Source of the DNA: Buddleja alternifolia
Lineage: Eukaryota; Streptophyta; Magnoliopsida; Lamiales; Scrophulariaceae
Length of the DNA stretch: 64,000 nt
Assembly: GCA_019426215.1 (NCBI GenBank)
Contig: CM033394.1
Location: 35,152,423 to 35,216,422 of the forward strand
Direction: 5' to 3'
The notes below the pieces were generated by a model. It did not search any database, was not told the DNA's origin, and was given only the letters and a program-made list of their open reading frames with translations. A program made the translations under genes and the position numbers. Shown piece by piece: positions 1 to 10,728 of this stretch; the stretch's first letter is position 1; each line of letters opens with the position of its first letter.

Positions 1-436
1 TGCTCGTTTTAATTCATGCTTGAGGAAATATAAAGGGATGATGTTGAGTTAAATGTTGCATTAATAGTATTGCGGTTACAAAATGAAGTGAATTCTTGAG
101 AAGTTTGTGTGAATACAAGAGTAATGGTGGACACATGATTGACCTTTCTAGCGAATTTTGTTAATTTTTGGTTACGAATTGATGATGTTTGGAAAGAAAA
201 TTTCAGGAACTTGCTTGTTTGTACATTGAGAGATTGATTTTGTGGGTATATCTTCTGCAAACCCTCACGAGACTAAACTCGTCCACTAGGGGTAACCTAG
301 TGGTTTAAAGGCTTGTTGCATATGCTAAATGCAACCGTGTTACCTACGAAAGTGGTTGGCTTTAGTTTTAGTTGTTTTTTTCTAGTTTCTCTTTATCTTT
401 GCCCGAGGACGTGCAAGAGCTAAGTGTGGGGGAATT
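1..436 (+). mobile_element. 3' non-coding end of a Ty3/gypsy element
   Basis: The text just upstream of the LTR has the layout usual for Athila/Tat-type gypsy elements: a non-coding stretch, then a G-rich polypurine tract (TGTGGGGGAA, about 425-434) directly before an LTR starting TGATAAG. No gag or pol coding is visible; the body of the element lies off the left edge. The short minus-strand reading frame at 9-260 has no recognisable content and I treat it as chance. Confidence 0.6.
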
Positions 437-1912
437 TGATAAGTGCAATATTTATATATTTTATTACCTCTATCTTTAGCATTTTATTGTGATTATATGG
501 CCATTGGAACTGATTTTATCTCATTTTGTGATTTAGGCAAGATTTGGAGTGCAAAATATCAATTTCAATCAAAATGGCAGATTTGGCGATGTTTTGGAAA
601 TACTGATATATCTGGAGATGCATAAGTTAGTTTCTATTGAATCTTATCCAGTTGGAAAGCTAAGACAAAGGCCTACATTTCTTGTGAAGACGTCCAGGCC
701 CAGTTCGGAAGTTTAAGGGCCCAAAAGTGTTCAAGAACATAAGATTTCTGTTCTGGACTGGACTGCGCAGCTGTGGTGAAAAATTCATAAATAGAGTTAT
801 GTATCTTGGATTTAGTCAAGGCCCATTGGAATTGAAAGATAACACACGAATCTACAACTTTCTAGAAGGAGTTGAAGTCAGATTTGAGGGTTAATTAGAG
901 GCAATTCAAGGTGTAAAGGGAAGAATATATTCTCCATGCTTTGATGTTAAAGGGAAGAATATATTCTCTATGCTTTAATGTTAAAGAGAAGAATATATTC
1001 TCCATGTCTTGATAAAGGAAGAGAGAATATATTCTCTCCATGATTATAGCATCTTTTCATTGCCTATATATATGTCTTGCAAGACTTGAAGAGAACAACA
1101 ACAAAAACAAGAAGAAAACAAAGAGAAGAGAGTTAGAAAAATAGTATTTTCAAGTTTTATGCTTACAATTATGAGTAGCTAAGTTTTTATTTCGATTCAA
1201 GGGAGTTCATTTTGATTCACTTGTTGTGAGACACGGAGCCTCATCTATCTATCTACGGTTTGATTATCTTTTGTTTCTTATTCTTAATGTTCATGCTTGT
1301 TTAGATAATAATCTAAGGTGCACATTAGTTGATTATCTATTACAATCTATTGCTAACAAATCTTCATAATCCGTAATTGTTATGTTTGATTTGTGCATGT
1401 AGCAATTAGGTTTTCATGATTATGATCCCAATTTTCGTTGATAACCTAAGGGAAACATTAGAGTAAATTAAATAGTTGGCGCTTGCTTAAACTATTGTTT
1501 ATCCTTAGTCGCTTCTAATTCGTTATGCTATTATTAACATGATTAGGATTGCTTAATACCGAGTCAGTTGATAATAAGAATTTAACCGGGTGCTGGGCTT
1601 TGGTTAATGATATACGGAAGTTAATAGGGATATAAATAGCTGGTTATTTATGTTCTTGGCTAAGTAATCAAAGAATAGATAGTATTTTAGGTGTCTATGA
1701 TCAACTTGAATTGAAGAACGAACTATCCTTGAATCGATGCTTTACATTTATTGAACTTCCTATTTAATTCCTGTCATTATTAATTCATCAAACAAACCTC
1801 CCCATTGAATATTATTTTGATCAACCAATCTCTAGGGTTCGACCTGGACTTACGAGTACTACAAATTCTTGTGAGAACAGTAATTATATTTTGGTGCATT
1901 CGACACGTACCA
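437..1912 (+). repeat. LTR of Ty3/gypsy element (probable 3' LTR)
   Basis: It begins TGATAAGTGC directly after a polypurine tract and ends in CA at 1912, after the stretch GGTGCATTCGACACG that sits at the end of many gypsy LTRs. Length is 1,476 bp. Orientation follows from the polypurine tract on its left, which makes this the 3' LTR. It contains near-tandem repeats of GGAAGAATATATTCTC (about 920-1045). The 5' LTR and the left target duplication are outside the window. Confidence 0.65.
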
Positions 1913-2640
1913 GTAGGCATACTATACAAAGGCCCCAGGGATGTGGGCTAGATGCAATCAAGGTAAAGCTCGTCAGCAGCCTCAAAGTAAAGCTCGTCAG
2001 TAGCCTTAAAGCAAAGCTCATCAGCAACCTCAAAATAATTATACTCTCAAGACTTTGAAATTCTTTCAAACTCTCAAGAGTAGCGAGGCTTATGATGTGG
2101 GTGTAAAATATCACTTTCCACAATTTGGCTCGGAGAATTGAGCCTCAAGGAAAGCTCATGAGTTACCTCAAGGAAGGTTTAGAGGCTACCTCAAAGGCGA
2201 GCTCATAATGAGGTCAAGGGATGCCTACAGCAGATACGTAGAAGGCTAACTAAAAGAAGATAGAAGATTGGATCAAATCAAATCATATCGGATTCCAACC
2301 TACATCTCCTAAAATAGGGGATCCCCTAGGCAACAAGAAATCAGTCAAAGAGGCCAATTTGAAGAGGGAATTCGACCTTATGGCCTTATATATATGTGTA
2401 ATCTCATCTTTTATGTTTTACGTTCTCTAGAAAGTCAAAAATCCATATCTTCTCTCAAGAGCATCAAAAGTAATTAAATACTTCTTCTTTTCCATTCTCT
2501 ATATTTATTCCATATTTATTTATTTGTCTTTATATTCTCAGCAATTCCCATACTTATAAATATAAAATCGTGTTTGAATTTCACGATTTTCTTGGTGTAA
2601 TTTCGAACCGCATCACATGAGATGATCCTCGGGACTATAT
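1913..2640. repeat. LTR-like remnant with a 24-bp triple repeat
   Basis: Non-coding. At 1963-2034 there are three imperfect 24-bp units of the form GTAAAGCTCGTCAGCAGCC plus a short tail. A TATA-like run (about 2383-2396) is followed by pyrimidine-rich text, as in a gypsy LTR promoter. No clean TG...CA ends or partner LTR were found, so assignment to an LTR is an inference. Confidence 0.35.
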
Positions 2641-2937
2641 CAAATACATCATAGATTTATAGATAAAGATAAATGTCAAGAAATTAATTGATATATAAAA
2701 TAAGTCTGTATCATAAGTGCTTACAGATTTGACAACGCCACTAATGACTAGTTGGGCACCTAACACTAACATCTAATTCATGATAACACCAGAGCTAAAC
2801 ATGCTTCCTTTGCTGTTCTTCTCTCTCTTGAGCACATCAAAGATCAAATTGCCAAATTATTGAAAGCGCTAGCAGTGTTTCAAAATTCGAGTGGAGAGTT
2901 TCTCTTGCTTTATAGATCAAGATCAACGTCGTCAAAC
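2641..2937. other. Spacer, nothing recognised
   Basis: About 300 bp of AT-rich, apparently non-coding sequence. I see no open frame, repeat or RNA gene in it. Confidence 0.5.
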
Positions 2938-2945
2938 CTTATGAC

Positions 2946-3697
2946 CAATGATTCAAAAATCGGACCAGACCAGCCGGTTTAGCCGCGAATCGGCCATAAG
3001 CTCGGTTCGATTTAGTACCTAAACGGGTCACATGTAGACCCACTAGTAACCTGCCAAAACGGGCCAAAAACCGGTGACCTAGTTGAACCGTGTGACCAAT
3101 TTTGCAACCTTATTCCTTTTTAGATATCATTCATGGTTTCTCAAATCATCTTCCTCCCAATTCTAAGCTGGAAAAGGTAATTTTGTTGATCATGGCTTTT
3201 CGGCCATGTGGTAGAGGGAAAAAAAAGAGCTTCTTGTTTGGTGACCATGGCCATTAAAGAAGCAATATCTCAACTTTAAATGTTGGAGAAAGAAGAAGAA
3301 ATTGAAAAATAAGAAAAGAAAATGAAAAGGATGGGTAGAAAGAAGTCTGTCGGCGCTGAGAAAGATAAATGAAGGACAAATGATAGTTCAACTAGATTAA
3401 GGACTATCTTATAATAATATCATATATATATATATTGTTTTCTTATTTTTAGATGATAGATTAACAAATACTAATTCTTATGTCCTGATTAATAACTCAT
3501 GAAAAGTATTTATTCAAAAATCGAAAATAGAATTAGATTTTTGATTTTGCAGTATCAATGTGTGTGTGAAAACAACTATTAATATTACATATATAAGGTC
3601 AACCGATTTTTTCATTCCGGTCCAATCGATCCAACCAGTGACCCAATAACCCAGATAACTATCCGGTTTGTTCACCGGTCTGGTTTTAGAAACATTG
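2946..3697. mobile_element. hAT-type MITE with perfect 8-bp target duplication
   Basis: The left end CAATGATTCAAAAATCGGAC is matched by the complement of the right end, CAATGTTTCTAAAACCAGAC. Both ends are rich in the CCGGTT words common in such MITEs. The 8-bp direct repeat CTTATGAC flanks it exactly at 2938-2945 and 3698-3705. Eight-base duplications and CA(A/G)NG ends point to the hAT superfamily. It is 752 bp long and has no transposase frame, so it is non-autonomous. Confidence 0.8.
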
Positions 3698-3799
3698 CTT
3701 ATGACTGCAAATGTACCAGCTCATACTTGAGCTAAATGGGCTTTCTATTCAAAGTTGCTTTTTATCCAAACCAATGGCTAATCAACATATATTCTAACC

Positions 3800-4540
3800 A
3801 TACTCAAACATAAATATAAAACCTAAGCTCATGGGAGGTGTCTCTATCACATAAAACGAGTATATAACATATACAAGCATATATGTGAACATGAGTATAA
3901 AATAAATTTAATTTATTTAATAATCAAATCCAACTTGACTAATACAAAATTAAGTCTCATTCAATTTTGATACTAAGACTAAATCCAATTTAATCAAAGC
4001 AAAATTGAATCCAATTTAATTTACATGCGATCGAAAAATCTAACTTATAAAAATTAAAATCAATATAATTATCATAAAAATATTAAATCTTATTTAAGCA
4101 AAATGAAATTAAATCCAAATTAATTTTCATAGACAGACTAAATTTAATTTAATCCCAATGAAAATACACTCAATTTAACTTTCACGGGTAAATTAAATAT
4201 TAATTTAATAAAGGTGAAATTAAATTTTCCATGGACTCACAAATCCAATGACTAAAAATCCAATTTAATCATTACAAAATTAAAAATAATTTAATTAAGA
4301 AGATAATTAAAACCAATTCAATTTTGATAGGTGATTAAATCTAATTTAATCAACTTAACAATTTAAATCCAATTTAATTAATAACTTAATTAAAACTAGT
4401 TTAATTTTGATAAGTAAATTAAAACCAATTTAATTTGATATAAATCAAATCAAATTCAATTTTATTTATTATAAATTAAATCCTATTGAATTTTAAACGA
4501 AGACTCTAATTTAATATGAAGAAAGGAAATCCAATTCATT
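3800..4540. repeat. AT-rich degenerate tandem repeat (AATCCAATTTAAT type)
   Basis: Variants of the word AAATCCAATTTAAT recur roughly every 20-40 bases on a very AT-rich background. Similar short AT-rich blocks sit inside the LTRs at 5896-7819 and 54272-55844, so this may be an expanded piece of a related element. No coding potential is visible. Confidence 0.5.
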
Positions 4541-5350
4541 CATTATTGGGTATTGAGCCCAACCCAATTTAATTTAGTTGGGATGCATTGGGCTTTCAAC
4601 CCAAAATTAACCCATTTCTTCATATTTTAGTCATTGGGCCAAACCAACCCAAATCATTCCATTTCCATAAAATCAGACGTTGGGTCAAGCCAACTCCATT
4701 TCTTATGCATGGGCCAATTATTCAATCAGTTATAAGCCCAATCTTGAAAATAAATCAGATTGTATTGGGCTAAGCCCAACACATATATAAATGTGTGTTG
4801 GGCTCGACCCCATACTCTATCAAGTTGTTTCCCTAGGCAACATCCTTCGTCTTCCTTATTTTCGCTGCGCTGGCCATAGCGGCGGCGACCGGCGCCGCTG
4901 CCACGTCCGTCATACCTCCGGCCACCCCCGATACCGGAATATCCAAGAAACGTCGATCTTCAAGCCTATTTCAGCGTCAAATCAACGGCCGGTTTCCATG
5001 GCTATCTCCGGCGATTTTAGAAGAAATTCGATGGCCAAACGACACATCCAATTGTTGTTGGTCACTCAGTCTTCATTAACGCGAACCGGCGGCGATGTCC
5101 AGCGATTTCAGGGCCACCTTCACCGTTTGTTTCACCGGCGCACGACAGCTTCAGTGGAGATGTCAGCCGGCCACCAGTCGCGGCGCCCCTCACCGTTAAC
5201 AGTGGCAGTTTCGAACCCCTTTGACAGCGGCGAATTTCAAACACCATCTCCGGTGACTTCGAGAAGCGATAAACGGAGATTCTAGCGATGCCTTCATCAT
5301 CATCTAACGCCGCTGCCACCGATGGTGTCATCCTTAAAGAAGTTCATCGG

Positions 5351-5803
5351 TCCTCTTATCGCTCAGTGACGACGGATATTCCAAATTTCCAGAATTTTCA
5401 GATTCAAATCGATAAATTCCCAAGTGAATAAATCGAATTCCAAATTCCAAATATCACCATCTTGATTATTCAGCCCATTACAGATTCAAAATAAATTTTC
5501 CAGAATTATTAAACTTCAAAAATCAGATTTTTTGATCCATATAATATGATTCCAAATCATAAAATTTGGAATCAGTCCTCTTGTCGCACAGTGACGACGG
5601 ATATTCCAAATTTCCAGAATTTTCAGATTTAATATTCAGATTCAAATCGATAAAATCGCAAATGAATAAACCTAATTCCAAATTCCAAATATCACCATCT
5701 TGATTATTCAGCCCATTACAGATTCAAAATAAATTTTCTAGAATTATTAATCTTCAAAAATCAGATTTTTTGATCCATATAATATGATTCCAAATCATAA
5801 AAT
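5351..5803. repeat. 225-bp direct tandem duplication
   Basis: Two copies with a period of 225 bp start at 5351 and 5576 (TCCTCTTRTCGCWCAGTGAC). Both run through the same AT-rich text to AATATGATTCCAAATCAT. They differ at a few bases and by a short insertion near 5631. Confidence 0.85.
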
Positions 5804-5882
5804 TATGCATTAACATGAACATACAATCTGAACACGAAGAACACTGAACATGCAAACAAAATCAATGAAGCCAATAAATTTA

Positions 5883-5894
5883 GCTCTAATACCA
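5883..5894 (-). other. Primer-binding site, initiator tRNA-Met type
   Basis: On the minus strand it reads TGGTATTAGAGC, one base from the TGGTATCAGAGC site used by many plant LTR elements. It lies one base from the LTR end at 5896, which fixes the element on the minus strand. Confidence 0.65.
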
Positions 5895-5895
5895 C

Positions 5896-7819
5896 TGTTA
5901 GGAATCTTGATACCATGCGCAAAGAAAATTAGACATATCCGAATTCCCAAAACCAAGATCAATTTGTGGTTTTTCGTTGATTTTTTCATAAAAAGATGAA
6001 TACGAATAATGGGATAAATTGCTTACCTTTTGTAGCTTATTCAAATAATTCTCACACTTCACGGATGGTTCAATCGTCCCATCTTTAGATTATCACGCAA
6101 GGAATTGACTTTTGGTAATCTTCTTCTCCATCTCCCACGAGACAGCTAGGCAGAGATGAGAGGAACTATTTTTCTATCTTGTATTTTGATGGAGGATTTC
6201 ACGTAATGTGACTTGTATTGTTCTCTAACTTGTGTTGGAAGATTAAATAAAAGAGATAATTACACTCATACCCCCTCAATGATGGGGTAATTACACAAAT
6301 CTCCCCTCATTAATTAATAATTACAAACACACCCCCTCATGTTAAAGATTTCTTACAATTGCACCCCATGTGAGTGTAACAATTCTCAGAATTGCACCCC
6401 ATGTAAACCTTACAAATAGACCTTCTGAGGGGGTGTGTTTGTAATTATCAATTAGTGAGGAGAGGTTTGTGTAATTGCCTTATCATCGAGGGAGTGAGAG
6501 TGTAATTATCCCATTATAAAATTCTCCAACTTAAGCCCAATAACCACACGCCCTATTTGGCTTGTTGGACACCCCATGTGAGTTAAGTTGACCCAGTCAA
6601 CTTAGTCAACTTAATTTAATCATATCATATTTAATCCAATTAAATAAATATAGATTAAATTTATATTCTAATTTAAATATTTAATTAACCCAGTTAATTA
6701 ACTATTCAAATTAATTAATTTAATTTACCATTGTTTAATCCAATTAAACAACCAATTAAATTAATTCGTCTTACCAAAGGACAAATTATCAAAATGCCCT
6801 CCAAATACAAAACTACAATTTTTCATCTATTCTTTTATAGTGCAACTTTCTAGGTTCATCTCGATTGACAATGGGAGGATACCAAAGAATGTGGGTGACA
6901 CCTTGCCAGAACCGTGACCCCACATCATAGCCCAACCGAGTACGAAATGACTATGTCATTACGAACCTCTAGATTATGAATACTATATGAGTATAAGCCC
7001 TTCACTGACGTATCCCGATCGAGTGAGAGTCATGGAATATGTCAAACTCACAGGACTCGATACTATGCTAAGAATCACAGTAACATGAGATTACAGAACT
7101 ACCCTCCGTGTCAAACACGAGTTAGTTCATGAGCTCTGGCCAGAGACTTTCAATTTTATTTATCCATGATCGCATAGGATACTTCTCGTTTACTTTTGAG
7201 ACAGTAAATTCAATCTTGGCAATCACTTTACAACTGCTACATGACCATTGAAACGCACTTCGAGGTCGACCCCACCAACGGGTGAATTGGGCCTAACTAC
7301 TCTAATGACAGAACCAACATCACAAACACACCGTGACCGTGACTTCTCAGATCTAAGGTTCACGCATACTATCATAATCAATAATTCAATCATTGACAGT
7401 CAATGCGTAAAAACCCATGTGACCAGATTACTACGAGCTGTGTTCGAATACACTAATCCCATCAATGTATCTATGACACAAACCCCTACTATCTCATAGT
7501 GTTCGACTGACACTCCCTGTCAGAGCATGTGTCATACAAGTCCACACGAATCTCAATGCCCAAATGAGATTCTCCGACTTATGAACCATTTAAGTGATTA
7601 AGTATCAAATCCTTCCAGTGCCTACCCCCTAAAGTACTATAAGGAGTAGAAGGTCTGCCTTGATACACATGGACTTTTTGTTCATTTAAGAATTATAGAT
7701 GTCATTAAGACTTATATGATCAACATACTAAATGCCTTTCTATTAATAAAGAGTTGTACAATATAAACTAGTGCCTCATATTTTAACTCCTCGTTGGCAT
7801 CGAGAACACTTTCCCAACA
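5896..7819 (-). repeat. 5' LTR of minus-strand LTR element
   Basis: It runs from TGTTAGGAATC (5896) to TTTCCCAACA (7819). Read on its own strand it starts TGTTGGGAAAG and ends CCTAACA, next to a primer site. The same family occurs as a solo LTR at 54272-55844, in the same orientation. Shared blocks include GGGAGGA(T/A)ACCAAA, CACTTCGAGGTCGA and GTGTTCGACTGACAC. It is longer than the solo copy partly because of the fold-back element at 6253-6512. The matching 3' LTR was not found. Confidence 0.7.
6253..6512. mobile_element. Fold-back / MITE with ~85-bp inverted arms, inside the LTR
   Basis: The left arm begins GATAATTACACTCATACCCC. The right arm ends with its near complement, GAGTGTAATTATCCC. 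Inner parts of the arms (ACAAACACACCCCCTCA and its complement) also pair. Total length is about 260 bp with no coding. The related solo LTR lacks it. One arm of the same family appears at about 46655-46745. Confidence 0.7.
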
Positions 7820-8570
7820 AGAGGTGGGCCGATCTGGTGGTGGTTTAAACGGTAATGGTGGCCGATCGGAGTGGATATGGTAGATCGTGTGGTTATGGAG
7901 TTGAGCGTGGCAGATTTGGAGTTTTGATGGCAAACGAATAGGGAAGTGTGAGAAAGGGTCAGAGGGATGGTGGTCGATTGCTTTTGGTGACGCTCGACTA
8001 CTTTTGGTGGTGGTGGCGGTGTCAAAGTTTTTAATGGCAAGGATGATGTTGGTCCAAGCTTGGCGGCGGTGGAGGATGAACTATGTTTGGTGGTGGAAAA
8101 GTGATAGAGGCAACTTCGAGTTCAGGTGGTCCAGTGGTGGAGGGGAGGTGGTCTAGCGACGGAGGGGGACTGAGTTGATTTGGGAAGAAGAAGAAGGAGA
8201 CGGAAGGAGGAAAGAAAAAAAGAAGAAAATGGAAATGAAAAAGAAAAAGAAAGATATGGTTTGGGTATGGAGTATTCAAATCCACCATATACTACCCAAG
8301 TCTAATGATTTATTTATTTTATATTTTAAATGTTAAATTGAAGGGATACAAAAGTCTTTTTACATTACTACTGCGCATCCCACTCTCGGCTTAGGCGTGT
8401 GTACAACACTCTCCATTAGTTTGTGATGGAGATGAATTTTTGCATAGAGTTTTCTCGATCACAAGGGGGTGTTGTGCAATAAAATTAACACAATTGAGTT
8501 TTCAATCAATTTCATATTTCACAGGGGGTTAAATGCAATTCCTCTCCCCCCTCTCCCCCTAAAGAAAAAG
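7820..8570. repeat. G-rich tract, polypurine run and MITE-like right terminus
   Basis: 7825-8165 is rich in GGTGG words on the plus strand. 8168-8265 is an almost pure AG run. The far end (about 8455-8560) reads as a degenerate copy of the terminal sequence at 46075-46134: both contain CAAGGGG(G), AAATTAACACA and GGGGGTTA.ATGCAATT. The whole block parallels 45690-46134 in order (AG run, then terminus), so it looks like a second, left-truncated copy of that element. The overlapping minus-strand frames are low-complexity Pro/His/Phe-rich shadows. Confidence 0.4.
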
Positions 8571-8644
8571 CACATTTGGGTATAGGTATTTTCCTTAAAT
8601 AGATAAGTAATATGTATTTTATACACTTTTCATGCATAAAAGTA

Positions 8645-8950
8645 GGCAAAAATCTAATTTTAGTCCCATATGATATCGTGATTTTAGTTCTAGTCCAATG
8701 CTTTACGGGAATGTGAAAAACGTCCCAATATTTTTCACTTGTTGCAAACTTGGCCCTTTTTTTTAAGTGGACTTGGTCTCATACGATATTTCCATTAAAT
8801 GTTGATGGAATGGGTCACGTGAAACTCATGCGGCCGTTAAATCCTCATTTAGGCTAAAACGTATTGAGACGTTTTTTGAAATCTTGTAAAGCGTAAAACT
8901 AAAACTTGGATCGCGATATCATGTGGGACTACAATTAGAATTTTTCTTGA
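8645..8950. mobile_element. MITE, copy 1, long inverted repeats
   Basis: The left arm has TCTAATTTTAGTCCCATATG, and the right arm, read in complement, has TCTAATTGTAGTCCCACATG. The arms continue through GATATCG, GCTTTAC and AAAACGTC words for about 85 bp. A second family member sits at 9210-9483. Non-coding. Confidence 0.65.
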
Positions 8951-9209
8951 TAATAATTAATCTTGAATGACTAATATAATCACTTGGACTTTGCGAAGGT
9001 TCATGCTGGGTAGGTAATATTTAGTTCTTGAATAATGCTTGATATGGGGCTTGAGCGAGGAAGGCAAAATAATATGAGGTAGAAAATAAAGTTATATGTA
9101 AATATATGTAATAAATAGAGCATACAAAAAATTGAATGATTGAATGAATTGCATTACCTTGGTCGATATTGAGATAGTTTTGATAGTCATTCTAGATTAA
9201 TTATTATCT
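8951..9209. other. Spacer, nothing recognised
   Basis: About 260 bp between two MITEs of one family. I see no gene or repeat. Confidence 0.5.
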
Positions 9210-9483
9210 GGCAAAATGCTAACTTTTGTCCCATGCTTTACGGGATTTTAGAAAAACGTCCCACTATTTTTGAGCCAAAGTGGGGATTTAATGGCCACGT
9301 GAGTTTCACGTGGCCCATTTCGTCAACATTTAACGTAGAATACCTTATGAGACATGGTCCGCCTAAGAAAAGGACCAAGTTTGCAACTAGTGAAAAATAT
9401 TGGGACGTTTTTTAAAATCCCATAAAGCGTGGGACTAAAACTAAAATCGAGATATCTTGTGGGAGTAAAAATGGAATTCTACC
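9210..9483. mobile_element. MITE, copy 2, same family as 8645-8950
   Basis: The ends GGCAAAATGCTAAC and (complement) GGGTAGAATTCCAT lead into arms sharing GTCCCA, GCTTTACGGGATTTTA and AAAACGTCCCA. The centre contains the pair TGGCCACGTGAG / TCACGTGGCC. The two copies lie about 260 bp apart. Confidence 0.65.
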
Positions 9484-9851
9484 CCCCATATCAATACATG
9501 AAATAGGAGAAGAAATACAATTTAGAAAAAGATTCGATTCGTTCGGAAAAAATTGTAATAAAGGGATCCGATTTACTGGAAATTTGGTGCTAAAGTTCAA
9601 CACAGTGGCAATATACCAATTACCATGTGGGCCGACTTATCCAAAAAGAGAAAAGTGTACCATATAGTATTGCTACTTTTCAGATTCCTAGTAGTCTTCC
9701 TGATAAAATTCATTTCATCAGAATTTGGTCTCCAAGTCCTAAACCCATTTTAATTGAAGTGTAACAATGGACAATAAAAGGAAAAAAAACAGGCTAAAAA
9801 GGAAAATTCTATAATACACCTACTAAATCTTTTTATATATGCTTAAAATAA
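9484..9851. other. Spacer, nothing recognised
   Basis: About 370 bp of AT-rich sequence with no clear feature. It could contain the promoter of the small frame at 9852 if that frame is real. Confidence 0.4.
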
Positions 9852-9959
9852 ATGGATATAGTAGTGTTCGGCACCATCGTCGGCATCATAATCCTCTTCC
9901 TCTGCGTTGTTTGCTTCATCGCAATCGAGGGCACCTGCAATAGAAATCGTTCCTCTTAA
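9852..9959 (+). CDS. Small hydrophobic ORF, 35 aa (uncertain)
   Basis: The frame starts ATG at 9852 and stops TAA at 9957-9959. It encodes a short acidic start, one continuous hydrophobic stretch (residues about 3-24, Val/Ile/Leu/Phe/Cys-rich) and a short polar end (GTCNRNRSS). That is the layout of a single-span micropeptide. I do not recognise it. It overlaps the start of the longer His-rich frame in another phase, and it could be chance. Protein conservation in relatives would decide. Confidence 0.2.
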   Translation: MDIVVFGTIVGIIILFLCVVCFIAIEGTCNRNRSS

Positions 9960-10533
9960 ACGTCTTTTAATTCTCACACTTCTTAGCTACCGTTTTCCAT
10001 TACCCAATGCGCCCTTACTCTTAAAAAGGGGGGGCATTTCAATTTCAGATAAGCAGCGGCAGATCTGCTCCAATTTCGTCGTCGTTTTGGTGGTGGTGGG
10101 TTTTGTATTCTCTGTGACAACACCCCACCAGTGTAACCATGGACACGACCATGCCCACCACCATCATGTGCATGAAGAGCATCATCATGATCTGCACAAT
10201 GAGGAAGTGGGAGTAATAAAGAAGAATCAACAGCAGTGGGTGCTTCTTCGAGAGGAAATTGCTGAAGAGGAAAAACTGAAGATGATGTGGGCCCACAATG
10301 ATCATGACCACGGACATGGGAATAAGAAAGTGTTACGGAGCTTTCTGGTCTTGCTAAAGATTCCTTTTTCTCCATTTCCTAGTAGTATTGTGATGGGCAT
10401 TTCTTTTTTAGTGTTCTTTTTTGTTTCCACCTTAGTATTTGAATGTCTTAAGGGTACATTTGGCCCCGCATTTGAAAAATCTAAAATCTGCATTTGGACT
10501 GTTGACATGACAGTTTGGCCAACTTTCCTGTAA
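9907..10533 (+). pseudogene. His-rich fragment resembling first exon of IAR1/KE4-type ZIP zinc transporter
   Basis: Residues about 55-75 form a hydrophobic stretch like a signal peptide (ICSNFVVVLVVVGFVFSVTT). It is followed by a His/Asp-rich run (HDHAHHHH, EEHHHDL), then REEIAEEEKLK and HNDHDHGHG. In IAR1/KE4-type ZIP transporters, which move zinc out of the ER/Golgi, a signal peptide, a His-rich luminal segment and a PEELAEEED-like motif come in this order before the first membrane helices. The eight-helix ZIP domain is absent here. After HGHG the text that would continue the family (ELSGLA) is in another frame, which suggests a frameshift. The true start is probably an internal position near 10045; the first ~45 residues look non-coding. 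What follows is a tandem duplication and a MITE. I read it as a gene fragment, moderately unsure. Confidence 0.35.
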
Positions 10534-10697
10534 TCTCGTTCGGATATTTTTGTTATTTTTAGTTACCACCTTAGTATTGGAATGTCTAAGGGTGCATTTG
10601 GCCCCTCGGTTAAAAAAGCTAAAATCTGTGTTTGGACTGTTTAGATGACTGTTTAGCCCTCTTTCCTATAATCTTGTTGGGACATTTTTGCGTTATA
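10427..10697. repeat. 139-bp direct tandem duplication
   Basis: Two copies start at 10427 and 10566 (CCACCTTAGTATT.GAATGTC) and both run through GCATTTGG(A/C)C and TTTCCT.TAATCT. They differ at many single bases, so the duplication is old. Confidence 0.8.
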
Positions 10698-10728
10698 AAA
10701 GCACGTTGTGGAAAAGTTGAAAATCCTA

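Larger units (their letters stand above)
4550..5895 (-). mobile_element. Internal leader region of a minus-strand LTR element
   Basis: This lies directly inside (left of) the primer-binding site at 5883-5894, so it is the 5' internal part of the element whose 5' LTR is 5896-7819. It opens at its far end with GGGCC/GGCCC-type words and an imperfect hairpin (about 4768-4804). A GC-rich block (4860-5290) and a 225-bp tandem duplication (5351-5575 and 5576-5803) follow. No gag or pol motif was found. The open frame at 4791-5285 has biased composition and no recognisable domain. The element may be a LARD-like non-coding derivative or simply truncated. Confidence 0.5.

Noticed and set aside
1830..1850. 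GGGTTCGACC as a tRNA B-box
   Set aside because: No matching A-box or cloverleaf nearby; it is part of the LTR end.
4791..5285. 164-codon plus-strand frame
   Set aside because: It lies in the GC-rich leader next to the primer site of a minus-strand LTR element, has biased Arg/Ser/His composition and no recognisable domain; a frame on the opposite strand overlaps it.
8031..8288. Pro/Phe/His-rich minus-strand frames (also 7783-8040)
   Set aside because: Translations of polypurine and GGTGG-rich low-complexity DNA.
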